64,000 nt of DNA, from NCBI RefSeq assembly GCF_037975245.1, contig NC_092579.1:14246678-14310677 (forward strand). The letters are read 5' to 3'. Made by a program: the position numbers and the translations under genes. Positions 1-41,479 of this stretch are shown here, piece by piece. The DNA comes from Apostichopus japonicus. Its lineage: Eukaryota; Echinodermata; Holothuroidea; Aspidochirotida; Stichopodidae. Numbering within the stretch: the first letter of the stretch is position 1; every line of letters begins with the position of its first letter. The notes under the pieces were generated by a model that saw only the letters and a list, made by a program, of their open reading frames with translations, made no database searches and was not told where the DNA came from.

Positions 1-152
1 TATAGCAGCGGAGTGAGCGATACATTATAAACAACAGCGGCATGTGCTCTATTTGTAGAGGTATCAAATTTCACATAACAGCCTCAACTACAAAGTCTAC
101 TTACATCTCTTCTTACATATACAATCTCGGCTCTCTCTATCTCTCTCTACAG

Positions 153-28873
<28,721 letters not shown>

Positions 28874-29380
28874 AGTTCAGCGGATTGACATCAACGCAGG
28901 GACATGCTATATGAATATGTATTATTCTGACGTGACGTCATGGCTTCTTATTTATGTTTACATTGACTCTTCAATATTAGTACCATTTCAACATGGCGGA
29001 CGTCCAAGGAAAAGTAAGAAAGAAATTTAAGAAAGAAAAAGAAAAACAGAAACAGCTACGTAAAGATAAATCTTGTTTTCGGAAATTAATGCCAAATATG
29101 AAAACAAATTTCCTGGAAGAAGTTGCAATTAAAAGAGTCTTTCGAGACGGCTTGCCTTGTAAAAATCTTAGATAGAGCGCCAGTATTTTCTCAAAGAAAT
29201 TAAAACGAAACTTTCAAAAGAAGATTTAACAGCTTTCATTGTAACATCGGCAAGCAGACGATGTAGGCATTCACGGTCGAAAGAAATCACGGAGAGTCCC
29301 TCTGAAATGACTGGTATTTCATAAATTAAAGAAGGAAATGCGAACGGACAGACTATAGATGTACAGCGTGGCGAGACAAT
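28874..29380 (+). other. Region after the SYT17 stop; Lys-rich 60-codon frame
   Basis: Probably 3' UTR and flank. The frame at 28993-29175 starts in the context AACATGGCGGAC and encodes MADVQGKVRKKFKKEKEKQK then a basic, helical segment. It has no known domain and sits in a stretch of A-rich codons. It could be a small gene, a TE fragment or chance. Confidence 0.35.
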
Positions 29381-29388
29381 CTCTAGAG

Positions 29389-29734
29389 CAGGGGTTCCCT
29401 AACTGGGGTGCATGAGCCCCCAGGGGGGTGCTTGAGTCCATCCCAGGGGTTTCGTCAGACATTTCTGAAAGTCAAAACAGAGTACTTTTTGTTGAACTAA
29501 AATCTGATATATCATATAATTTAGCAATGTACAAAAGTTGTACCTATCGACAAACTCTTTATTTTTTCATTACAATATTACACTATGAACTTGATCATTT
29601 ACGAAGCACTGTTATGCGTATTATAGTATAATAATGACTCAGATCGTGTCTCGAAAAGTTGGGGGTTCGTAGACAACTCTGACATCCACAGGGTGTTCGT
29701 GGGGAGGGGGGGGGGTAAAGTTAGTGAAATCCTG
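29389..29734. mobile_element. hAT-type MITE (346 bp) with perfect 8-bp target duplication
   Basis: CTCTAGAG occurs directly on both sides (29381-29388 and 29735-29742). The left end is CAGGGGTTCCCTAACT, and the right end read in reverse is CAGGATTTCACTAACT, 13 of 16 identical. The 8-bp duplication and the CAGGGGTTCCC terminus are classic hAT features. The interior is G-rich near both ends and non-coding. Confidence 0.93.
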
Positions 29735-29744
29735 CTCTAGAGAA

Positions 29745-30480
29745 AGCGAATCTACTTACCATGCATACAAGATATGTTTACCATAATGTTCCTGCAATGT
29801 CCTTATGAGTTATGAAGCTGTATTTGGGTTTACGTTTTTATAACTTAATGTCACCCTGGTCGAGTGGTGTAATCTATCCAGACATAATCGGATACTTCGG
29901 AATTCCAACGTAGAGATTTTATGTGAATAATAATCGAGATAAATCTTTATGGTCAATACCGAAACTTTTGCGTCCCACAAAGTTAAATTCCGTCATTCCT
30001 GATGTCATTTTGGTAGACTATAGTATCAGGCATCTTACGTTTAATGTGTTAGGATCCCCCTTTGTCTTTAGGCACCTAAGTTGTCCTTTAACGGTCGAAG
30101 GCTAATGTAGTAGTTGGTATTAAGCAAAATATGCAACGCATTGGTAAGAGTACTTCATATATATTATATATAAAAATTAAAACCTTTCAATCCAGATGGA
30201 TGCTTTACGTCTTACCTCTTTTCGTGTATCAGTTTTACTTATTCCACGCATTGGTGATTGTTTGAGTTAAAATTTTCAAGAAAAAAAAATTAATATTGAG
30301 TCATAATCCTTATTTAACCCTTTAAATGAAACAACTTAGTTTTAATTTGATATCAAGTAATGTTTTTTTTATTATTATATATAGCTGTGGTGGTATGTTG
30401 AGCTTTTAAATGTTTCATTGTTGAAGGTGCTGACTGAAATAATATTTTGGTTTTAATAATTGACCTAAATTGTTTTAAGT
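29745..30480. other. Intergenic, no gene recognised
   Basis: AT-rich DNA with a small TATA repeat near 30157. Nothing else seen. Confidence 0.5.
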
Positions 30481-30639
30481 GCTGACATAATATTGTGACA
30501 ATGAAGATTCGAAAAAAGGACATTGGGCTTGCGTTTATTTATTTGTATCATGAACAAGTAACTTTGATACTTCTAAAATATCGTGAACAATTTTGTACGG
30601 AGCTCTTAATGTATGATGGAGGTATCATTGATTTTCATA

Positions 30640-31400
30640 TCTCTCTTACGTTATGCCAAATATCATTTTCAACATATCAACATCTTTACTTCTCAACATG
30701 TTATCATTTCATGTTGATTGTTAAGTATCTCAACTTGTCAATAATGATCAACATCTCATTGTCTTACGAAAAGATGTTGATTTACGAATAGAGTCCTGTC
30801 GTCTTGGCAACATATTTTTCACCATATCTTTCTCTTTCAACGTGCCGAAATTTTAAGAAGTAAAATTATCTCAGCATCCAGACATTCTCAACATCTTGTC
30901 CGTATTCGGAATTCATCTCGTTGTCTTGCGGCAGAAACAATTATAAGTTTTTCTCATCAAAACGAGTCAACTCGTCGACTTTGTTAAAATACATTATCAT
31001 GATTCCATTCATTCTAAAGTAATAACTGTTAACTTGTCAATATAAGACAATGTCAACGTAAGTCAACAACTTGACTTGCGAAGAAGGTATTCTGATCAAT
31101 ATTGTCATCGTAGCAATATCTTAAAGATGATGTTGACTTTGGTAAGATAAACTTTCTTATCATGTAATTCCTCATACTACGATTATACTCTCAGTCTATG
31201 GACCCGCCAAGATTAAAGATGTCACAGTATGTCAACCAAATACTTTACTTACGAAAACAGTATTCTATCGAAATGTTGTCATGCATCTTGGCAACATCTT
31301 AAGATGATATTGACTTTGTGGAGATAAATTACCTCAGCATGTAAATCTTACATCAGAATTCAACTTATTCTGTTGACTTGTCACGATATAAACCATGTTT
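30640..31400. repeat. Diverged ~174-bp tandem repeat
   Basis: ACGAAAACAGTATTCTATCG ... TTGGCAACATCTTAAGATGA ... GACTTTG..GAGATAAATTACCTCAGCATG at about 31252-31343 aligns with a similar block at about 31078-31165, offset about 174 bp. A weaker third copy starts near 30784 (ACGAATAGAGTCCTGTCG, then TCTTGGCAACAT). CAACAT/TGTTGA and AACTCGTCGAC words recur between them. Confidence 0.65.
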
Positions 31401-31409
31401 TTTCTTGAA

Positions 31410-33595
31410 AAAAGTTAGTTCTAAATGGGATATTCTGATACATATTGTAGATTTATGTTGGTGAGGTTCATCTTTCTCTGCTCCAACTCTCAAATTCCTC
31501 CCTGAAGGATAAAGTCAGAGCGAGTGAATAAATTTCGAATCCAGAACATATCGGATGGCACCTATTTAGTTCCGTATATTTTGGTTTCACTCTCTCTTTT
31601 TGATACTGGTCAAGTTGTTGCTTTGAAGTGTCATTTGACGCTCACAAAGTGACGTCATTGGATTATAGGCGTGGTTAGTTTTAGTCAAAGTATCTTCTCT
31701 CTTGGCGTTCCTTGAGAACAATCCACCTCACTGGATGGTAAGAGCCATGTAGACTTCTAACCACTATAATAAAAAGGCAATGAGTTAAAAATTAGCGAAG
31801 TTAACTCATTACCATAGCACCTTAACCACTCAAGTATAAACAATCAAAAGAGTAAACCCTCCTTCTTACCTTGCCTTAATTATTCAAAAGTTCTTATATT
31901 AGTTTCATTTAAAAAGAAAATGCATATTCAGCATCGAAATATGAAAAGGAGAAGATACAAGTAATATATTTGCCGCCATAGATATGAGCGACTTAATTTT
32001 CCGTCCTTTTTTTGTTGTTGAGACTTACCTATTGCTGATTTAAGGTGGACATTTGCGAAAGGCAAAATGATTTTATTAGAAGGCTAGGGTAGGGTAGGGG
32101 GATGGGTGGAGTGGATCACCCCTTTCTATATTCTCGTATATATGATGCTATCATAAGAATATTGAAAACCCATCACTTTATCACATCTTCAAGCAACAAT
32201 ATGGTGACAGCAATTTGAATATGCTTAACTTGTTCTCCTTAACGTCAAAGTGTTTCGACAGATGGGTATAATATTGTTTGGCATGGCATTAACGTTTTAA
32301 TTGGCATTTGACAACTTGTGAATTAACAAGCATTCGTAGTGACACTAAAATTGTGCATGACAGTACTCACTGAATTATTGCTTGTATCATTCAGCGATTT
32401 GTTCTCCCTCTACATAATTATTCTATCGCCCTGTAAAATGTTTTCTGAAAGAAATTCGTGTAGATGACGTCGAATTACTGGGAATGCGTCGACGTCAACG
32501 ATATTGCGAAATTATTTTCGTTGAGTTTGGTCTTTGCAATTAATAAGGAGACACGCTCAGTTGACCACAATTGAATGGTCTTGTGTCACTCTTTGAAGCA
32601 GGTCTAGTATTTTCTAGTTCAATTTCTGAACCATTTACATAGTTTTTTTCCCGGCTGAATACAGAGACCAGGTAAACGGTCTGACTAGCTCTTATTGTTT
32701 CTTTCGGGGCATTACAGACTAATTATCATTCTCTTTAACGACTCGTTGAGTAATAAGGTGTTAAAAGTGTGCAAGAGTTTCATTGATTGGATGTTCAATA
32801 TTTTGTAGTTGACGGATATAAAAGCTATGGCTCCTAATACATCTTGTAAGTTTATCCCTTTTGTCAACACGAAGACACATCATAAATTTATTAATTGTGA
32901 AAAGAAAAGATCTACTTTTTGCCTGAGTTTCTTGACGATAAAACATGTTCAAAATATATTTTAAGGTTAACGTTTGGGTAAAGTCTCTTTGTGTCTTTAT
33001 TTCATTGTTTACATTTAGAAGTTAGAAAAGAACAGAATAGATGGTGTGTAAATGGGATATGGTGGGAGAAGAGGATTGGGGGGGGGGGGTTATACTGACC
33101 CAGAATGTATGCAGTTTTTTAACAGTTTACCCCTCTTCGTTAAAATAGGTTATTGTACACTGCGAACTACGGTGAAGTTTCTTGCATGAGTGTATACACA
33201 TAGCCCATGCGCTTCCGCCATCTTTTGGGGGCGCTATAACAGATGATTTCTTTAAACTGCTTTGGTCATAACAAATGAATCTTACTACAACTAACAAGTA
33301 TTACTCATAAACGTGATTGCTTTTGATCTAACAAAGACACTCTCATAATTTGTTTATCACCAGACAAAAGGTGAATTTGATCGAATTCTGAGTATTTCGT
33401 CGCCCAGACACGTTTGGAAACTCATCAAAATCAACTGCGACTTAGTAGCTGGCTTGAATCGTAGATTAAGTGCGAAGCCTTTGGTTGTACATTATCCCAC
33501 CACCTACCCCTTACCCCTTCCCTCAAGTAGCTACATTTGTCACCATTTTTCGTGATGGTTAGTAGTAAGATTAGAAAGTTTTCTGCACATTATAT
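31410..33595. other. Intergenic, no gene recognised
   Basis: G-rich stretch GGGTAGGGTAGGGGGATGGG near 32087 and a G10 run near 33079. No conserved coding sequence seen. Confidence 0.5.
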
Positions 33596-33597
33596 AG

Positions 33598-33738
33598 CTG
33601 TTTGGTAGCTGCCTGGCTATCATTAGTTGTCAGTATAACTACAGTGACTACCAGTCACGGTGGCTATGGTATAGTAACCAGTGGCTACCGATGGCTATCA
33701 GAGGCTATCTGTAGACCTCAGTGGCTATCAGTGGTACC
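33598..33738. repeat. Short degenerate GTGGCTATCAG repeat
   Basis: About eight imperfect copies of a 10-18-bp word with GGCTATCAG / GTGGCTA within 140 bp. Confidence 0.7.
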
Positions 33739-33744
33739 AATACA

Positions 33745-35215
33745 CGGGTAGGTCCCAAGCGTTGCACTGTTTTACATTCCATCGTATCAAATATATATTT
33801 TCCGTGTTTAGCTTATCCCGCTTTATCCTGTTATTTCCTACTATATAGTTATATTACCATTTTGTCTCAAGATAAACACAATAGCGTTGCGAGATTTATC
33901 TATGTGAGGGGGTACATCCAAAACGCCATATCGCGTTCATATAATAACGGTGAGATATGCAACAACGGACATAGTATAATAAGTTTAGATTGACAGATCT
34001 TCAATTTTTTTTTCTCGTAAAAGACTGGATGCTTCTCTTCTCAATAAATGATTGCTTCCTTCAGACTACGAACAAAATAGGAACAAAAGACAATAAAGCT
34101 TTGATCAAAGTCACAGAGAAGTGAATTAAGATACCCTTCTAAAGCTAAAGACTTGAGTAAGTCTAGAACTGACACCGCAGATCAAAACGTCGTTTAGGTC
34201 AGTTATTGTATATATTTTTTTATAAATTACTTAAATTGTTTATTTTCGTGTGAAGATGTAACAATTGAAATGCATGTAACTGGAATTGTCAAATTAACTG
34301 AGAAACTAAAAACTGCTGGAGAACCATTCTCATATGCTGGCACTATGACATTACAAATTAACAAACTTCCTGTCGCTCTGACAAGTCTGTTGGACCAGGA
34401 TATCTCTTTAACCTAACAACATTTTTCTAAGCTATTTGGGACGCTTACGTCATCAAAAATATTTCCAACTTACAAACAAAAATATTAAAAAAATCGATAA
34501 TTAAGTATGCTTCTTGTGTAAAGAAATTAGGGTCGTCCAGAAACATTAACACATTAATATCCATTGAATGAAAAAAAATGGAAATTGCATTTTCGACCTT
34601 GCTTTCATTATTTAAAGCAACTCTTAACAAGAAGATGAAACTTATTATTATTATTATGAAATTTGAGTGCAAATAACTCCAATCATTTACCAAATATAAC
34701 AGAAACACACAGAAAACATTCCTCTTCTTTGTTATGAAACCGAGAAGCCTTGTTAACGTCATTTTTATGAATATCAATAAATTATGACAACACACGCACC
34801 TAACGTCAACAAGTGAACAACTATACTTCAGATTCTTCAAGATATAAACGATTCCGTTTTGAGGTGTTCCATAGAGACCGTGAAGTGGTCATCTGATATC
34901 ACGTGACGTATCAAACATCTACTCACGTGGCAATACGGGCCCGTATCAAGTTTTAAAAGGAATAATAAGTAAAGCATAAACATAGTATGGCATTTCATTC
35001 TTCATTTAACGAGTCAAAACTACCTCGTCATAAATTCCCCTTAGGAGCATTGACGTGTAAAGACGTGTATATAGATACTTCAACGCTAGTTTGAATGGGA
35101 CACTGCGACAAGTTCATTCAGACGAGAGATGAATGGGTCACACGGGGAATCGTTGGCAGGGCGTTATCTCTGATATTTGATTGGAAGGAAACAAATTCGT
35201 GCATAATTTGCTCAC
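33745..35215. other. Intergenic, no gene recognised
   Basis: The 131-codon minus-strand frame at 34445-34840 is Ile/Phe/Asn-rich with no domain I recognise. A sequence GATCAAAACGTCGTTTAGGTC at about 34180 resembles one near 51048. Confidence 0.45.
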
Positions 35216-35218
35216 GGT

Positions 35219-35571
35219 GAAAGTCGTGTAGTGATATATATATACACATAAAAAAATAGTGAGAGATTTGCAGGAGAGAGATAGCAGAAGAAGGAATAAT
35301 CTTGCAAATGTGTTCGTGGGTGGGGTGGGGTGGGATGGGGTGTGACGGGGTAGCTGGGATGGGGTGGTGTGTGATGGGATGGGGTGGGATTGAGGTATGT
35401 ATTTTGCAAAGGGTGAGGTTTTTTTCAAAACGATTTGGTATGTGTTTCGTTAATTTCATGATATTAAATTTGAAATCATATGTTTTTGTTCATAGTCACA
35501 TGGTTGTATTTGTTTTCCAATCCTTCACCAAGACATATTATATACATATATGTATATATACATATATATAT

Positions 35572-35621
<50 letters not shown>

Positions 35622-38600
35622 CATTACTCTTTTTGATCGAGTGTTAACTTCATCTAATCAATAATCAAACTAAAAGGCACATACAACGTCAATTTTCGTT
35701 TAGTCTCGAGTTTTATACCATTCAGACGTTAGGCTTAACGAAATAATTAAGTGAGATTGTAATTAGAATTATTGGGTAGAGCTGCACTTGGATTCAATTT
35801 GGCTAGGTTTTTAACTTTAATCATGAACTCGAAGAGGCTTGTCATGAAATGTGCAATTTTCCGTTGAAATGAAAATATAATACTCCTATGGTATTAGGCT
35901 ACACTTGATCATTGATTATCCGTTTCTTAATTAGAGGGGAGCGCTATTTTGTTTAACCACATATAACAAATTATGAACTTGAATATCTTATCTAACGTAT
36001 ACAAAACACCAACATTATATACAGCAATAAATAATTTATCAATTGATTCATAAACAGTACTATGGTTCTCCAAATTCCCATAGCGCCAGAATTTGTAAAA
36101 AAAATGAAGTGTTTTGCAAAATCAGAGAGTTACGTAGTATATCTGCTGACACATACAATGAAGAATGGACAGAGTTATCACCAACTCAATTCATATATCA
36201 TGAAGTTGTATTTAAATACACTTAAACATATGTAGTGTTTTAATAATAGCACACCTTTAACTCTGTTGAGCCTATAATAATGAGATACTATGCCGAACAA
36301 ACAGCTACCCCTGTCGAACCGCCCCCATCCCACCCCCTTCCATCCCCATTAAGGCTGTCGGTAAAGTATTTGTTAACAAAAGGCTTGTAAGGCAATTTCT
36401 AGTCCATGCGGTTTATTCTTTCCTAATTAGAGGGGCAACTATTTCGTTTGTACATACTGTAACCCTGAGTTGATGCATGTTCCCTTTAATATTTTCTTAT
36501 TTAGACGGAATCTGTTCAAATCTCTCGCGAATTGATTGAGGCTGAATCTCTGCCGACGTCGAACCTTCTAAATGTAGTGTTTTAATGTACCACTGTAGTA
36601 GTATACATAAAGTGCAATGTATTTGCACGTGTCTTATGCTGGAGACGAATCACTTGTTATTTCTATAGCTTGGCGAATGACGTTATATGAATGGTCACAA
36701 GGGACAGAGATAGAGGCCTTTACATTACCCCCCGCGTCATCGATTGTTTGCGCAGAATATGGAGCAATGACCTGCACACTCACTGTCCAGTTCACTGTAG
36801 GATATTATAGATTGGCTTGTACGTCACGACACTTGAATTTGCTTGACTTATTTTTGCTTGAGATTTCCAAGAAATTGACACATTAGTAGTAACATATACA
36901 GCAGTAAATAATTATAGCACAGTTGTTGCTATTTTTACGTGTGTGGATGTATATGAACAGACTTAAAGCGGTAGCCAAGGCATATTGTTCTCCATACTAT
37001 AAGTGTAGCAGCGTGGACAATATTTTTTTTGACACGTTGGCACAGTCTGGTATTACCAACGACAATGAATGAAGATATATGAAGTTATAAATTTCGTTTA
37101 CAAGATTCATATATGTGCTGGAGAAAAAAAGGGTGATGATTTGAAATGTGAATTTGTCGCTTTGCAACATGACGGAATAGTACTTTACAAATCAGACATC
37201 GTTTCCTCATCGTACACGTGTAAGAGATTCAATTCACTTGCAATTCGCAATGTGCAAAGTATCAGTTGACATGCAATAGTCCTATAGCTTTAAAACAAAC
37301 AAAGAATAATTAAGAAAACCATGCTTTAATATCGGAGAATTGTTTACAATGTTGCAATGTTACCGGAAAAAAACTTTTAAAGAAAACAACATATTTGCAT
37401 TTCTTTTTCACGTTTCGTGTATGTATCATACATTTACAGCAAACAATGTCAACTTCTTGAACCTTACATGTAACTTTAGTGTGGTTCATATATCAACCTA
37501 CAACCTCCGCCATCTCTATAAATATTTAACATTTGTTCATGATGAACCTCTTGTATAAACTATATACGTAATAGGCCTACATACTGCGTGAAAATTGCCA
37601 CCCGCATATATAATCTCCCACAGCGTGTATAACTCATATCACACAGAGCAGCCGATATAATACAGGGGAGAAGCAAAAAAATAAAAAAAATCATCACATA
37701 TTTGTTACCTTTCATAAAATCTTTATATAATATTTCATATTTAAGATGAAAAACTACACTTTGGAAAATTTCAGGCAATGGAAATAATTGAAATATTTGG
37801 ACATTACATTAGGCTCTCAGCTGTTCCAATTTTCTTTCATTATCCGCCTACGATTTTCAATGTTATGATATTGATATAATGTAAATACCAAAGGGGCAAT
37901 TTAGAGTTTTACTCTTAGACTTCTCCCTCATATCATGTGTCATTAATTGCGCTGCGTGTATAGACGTGGACCCTAGAATGAACAGCCTAGTGTACCTAAG
38001 TTCTTTTCAGATAACTATTTTCCCGTATCTATTTGCTGTACTGCCCATGCAGAGAAACGCCCGGCAACGCTTTCGATTGATACTAGGTTTGTATTAGACA
38101 GATCCTCGGGCATGTAAAATACAGTGGGCTAGCACACTCATGATAGGCAGAAACGGACTCTGAGGCATTCACAGTTTGCGAGAAAAAGAGTATTACAAAC
38201 GACTTGGTTAAGACTAATGGCTGCCCTGTAAAAAGCCTGAAGTGAATGCATTAAATTAAGTTCGTTCTGGTTTTGTTTTTATATGTGAGGTGCCCTTGAC
38301 AACATATCTTCATCTTCTTTCTTTGTTGTAATTTGTTGAAAAGATTTGCTAGAAATCTCTGAACATCGATTTTTACTGCATGGGGATTCTCTCCAAGGAA
38401 TTTGTTAGACGACTCCCCTTTTCTCAACATGCGCCGAAGTATTCTAGACATTGGGGAATGTCAATTAGACGATTAAAAAGTCACATGGATATGTGAATCA
38501 TGTTCGGAGAGAGGCAGTAAGGAATGTCTCAAATGTTTAATGACTGGGTTTTGAGTAGATTTAGTTTCTGTAGCATATTTTTTGGGGAAAATACACGAAC

Positions 38601-38916
38601 GGATGAACATTGAAAGTGTTTCGTTTATTTGGGAGATCGAAGATCCGAACGTTGCCAACGCAACCGAGTGCGTTGAAGAGAAGAAGCTTTCTGCCTTGAT
38701 TTTGGTACATTTTCGATACTCTTTAGTTGATACTTGAAGTCACATATCGACATCTGTTCGGTCATCAATTCGATTGACTTTACTGTCTAAGTTTAACGTG
38801 TACACTAAATAATGAGCAAATAAAAATCGAAAATACTAAAAAAAGATAAAGGTGTAATAGTCTCATGAATGCAATTACTACCCAATAAGGTCGTGTATGT
38901 GAACATGACAAAATTT
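35219..38916. repeat. Copy A of an undescribed ~3.7-kb direct repeat
   Basis: Matches 44082-47804 nearly end to end in the same orientation; in the 36601-36885 stretch I count 9 differences in about 285 bp. The left boundary is the shared GAAAGTCGTGTAGTGATAT and the right boundary the shared GTCGTGTATGTGAACATGAC followed by (AC)n. Outside these points the copies diverge completely. It includes a GGGGTGGGATGGGGTG tract (35316-35390) and (AT)n at 35540-35619. No intact gene, LTR or TIR is visible. It is a non-autonomous mobile element or a bounded segmental duplication. Confidence 0.85.
35316..35390 (+). repeat. G-rich GGGTGGGATGGGG tract (possible G-quadruplex)
   Basis: Repeated runs of 3-4 G separated by 1-3 bases (GGGGTGGGGTGGGATGGGGT). 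A variant tract is at 44179-44247 in copy B, so it belongs to the 3.7-kb repeat. Confidence 0.8.
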
Positions 38917-38935
38917 ACACACACACACACACACA

Positions 38936-39175
<240 letters not shown>

Positions 39176-39196
39176 GATCCGGGGTTCGATTCTTAC

Positions 39197-39238
39197 CTTC
39201 GCCTGATGAGTCCCAATAGGACGAAGGCGGTCGTGAAG
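39197..39238 (+). ncRNA. Hammerhead-ribozyme-like motif
   Basis: The order of conserved parts fits a hammerhead. Stem I 5' strand CTTCGC (39197-39202) is followed by core CTGATGA (39203-39209). Stem II GTCC/GGAC (39210-39213 with 39219-39222) closes loop CAATA, then comes GAA (39223-39225). A short stem III region GGCGGT precedes the cleavage-site C at 39232, and stem I 3' strand GTGAAG (39233-39238) pairs fully with CTTCGC, including one G-U. Stem III is degenerate: G15.1 faces U16.1 and the next pair is G-G, so cleavage may be weak or lost. Short-stem-III hammerheads of this kind are known from Penelope-like elements and retrozymes. Confidence 0.75.
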
Positions 39239-39299
39239 TGGAATTTGTCTGTTGTGTTGACCATAAATACGAGTAATTGTTTATATATATATGTCATAT

Positions 39300-41375
39300 C
39301 ACTTGCTACACAATCATTTCGTTATTACGGCTTGGCTTGCTTCTACAAATTGGTAATCCTAATATATACATTGTCAGGTTTAAAAGCACCAGGGGTGCAC
39401 TCTGTATACAATCGTAGCACGTGGCGTACTATCCGCTCTCATTGACAGTTATATAAAGCCTATATAGTACGCGTTCACCCCAGTAGAATCACCGTGGCTT
39501 ACTGGTACGGACTTATAGGCCCTGTGATAGGCTCAGATTCCTACATTCCCCCTATAATATATATATATATATATATAAATATATATATATTCAATATCTC
39601 TCATACCATGTGTTATAAGACTGTCGGAAGCTGAAGACCATGTTGACGCATATATGGATACGTTCATGATATCGTTTATTGTTGTTATGTACACCCACAG
39701 CGACTGGAAGGGTCTTACAGACATCAGAGTTTATTCCTGTATATCTATCTATTTATAGCTACTGTGTATCTTTCATTCCAAACAGATACGATATGGTTGA
39801 TTACTTTCATCTTGCTACCCCCGGCCGGTCTGTTCAGTTATACTGACTGAGAGTCGAGATGATTAAATCCAGACTTCTTAAATCTTTCAAGCAAAGCTTT
39901 TTAGCTAAATTAGTTCCTGAGACGCGAATATTATGTGCTACACTATTGCAGTGGAAAATGTTATGTGCACGGCGCCCCAAGTTCATGACAGCAACGAGGG
40001 GAGCGTGGATTCATTCAGGGAGAGATATAGTCTATTCAGAGTATAATAATGGTTTTTGTTTTCAGTTGGTGGTTTTATCTCGATTTACTGCCATACGTTG
40101 AAAAAAAGATCAATTTTCCAAAACTGACATACAACTCCCCACTCGTAATAATGTTATGTCACGTGACGCGTATAATGGTAGATTGCAAAAAGTTGTGGGA
40201 AAAAATAATTCGTTGAAATAAGTTTAGAGCGATTACTGTTATTACGACTTTGTCATATATAATATACACGTCTTAACATTTTTACTCTCAATTAAATGAT
40301 AAATCTGACCAATATGTGGCATTTCTTGTAAAATAAGAAAACTTACTTTTACAAGTCTTATAAGGGTCGTGTGGGCTTAGGTAGGTAGTCTATAGCCTTT
40401 CTTCTCAAAGTCGTGACCCAGATTTGAATGATTTGGACATTTTTTATTCATTTATCTTAAAAAAGGTGCACATCGTAATAGGCTTGAAAAGTATAGGTCC
40501 ATAAATGTACGCGCTGTTTCACAATATAGAATTAAGAAAACTTGTTAATGTGTCAGGAAAATTATAATTATGTTACCAGGTAACATCACTATGTCAATGT
40601 CAAAATCAACATCTTATGTTTCATGATTTAAACTGAGAAACATTTGGATTTCACTCACTGTGTAGCTATCTATATATGAGCGTACGTTTATTAGCCTTCA
40701 AATTGGCTTTTGTCAACTACACATATATTTTGTTCAATTTTCGATACGATTGGGTAAAATCACTGAAATTATCTGGTCAGAGGGTCAGGGGGTTGAGCAA
40801 ACCTGCAATATTTATGAGAGAGAACCGAAATTGTCTTCCACCCTTCGAATGCCCTTCATAACATTCGGGGATGAGACAACATTAATAACCCCTTCAATCC
40901 TCATCACAAGGACATGGTTTTGAACGTCACAGGAATTGCGGTGACGTCGGTTAGATTGGTTGAAGTCTCCAAATTTAATCCTCACGATCTGAAATATTGC
41001 ATGAGTTGTAAAATAAACATGATATTTATAAACCCTTTCGTGTCTCCTGCAGTGCGGCGAAAAAGAGTTGCTCACATTACGTACCTATAAAGGTTTTTTT
41101 TTAATTTTTATTTATAATAGTTATTTGCGCGGTTTATTGTGGATTATCTATAAATAACCCTCATTAAACCGCCTGTAATTTTACGCTTAACCTTGGTTCA
41201 TTTTATTATCATCATATTGTAAGATTTATATGTATTCATCATATATGCATGTAAACATATATATCTACACACACACACGCACCCACAAAATTCCAATATT
41301 TTTTCTAATACAGTACTCTTCATTTTTCAATTATCAGATATATCTTATTTCTCTGATTTTGTCTAATAATATTAA
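39300..41375. other. Intergenic, no gene recognised
   Basis: Contains a short (AT)n tract at about 39556-39590. The rest is AT-rich and featureless to my reading. Confidence 0.5.
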
Positions 41376-41379
41376 TAAT

Positions 41380-41381
41380 AC

Positions 41382-41435
<54 letters not shown>

Positions 41436-41475
41436 TAATATATATAATAATATATATATATATATATATATATAG
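41380..41475. repeat. (AT)n microsatellite
   Basis: Interrupted TA dinucleotides. Both strands give Ile/Tyr-only frames. Confidence 0.92.
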
Positions 41476-41479
41476 ATGT

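Noticed and set aside
42-152. ATG at 42 as the SYT17 start codon
   Set aside because: The stretch 42-152 is unlike SYT17 and ends in a strong pyrimidine-tract acceptor exactly where the Cys-rich conserved part begins, so it is probably intron read-through.
36617-36886. An 89-codon frame intact in both 3.7-kb repeat copies (also 45482-45751)
   Set aside because: The nine base differences I can count between the copies all change the protein, so there is no sign of selection for a protein. Other frames in the repeat are broken by indels in one copy.
36600-38916. LTRs or TIRs bounding the 3.7-kb repeat
   Set aside because: Only a ~10-bp similarity (AA(A/G)GTCGTGTA) is shared by the two ends, in direct orientation, too short to call an LTR.
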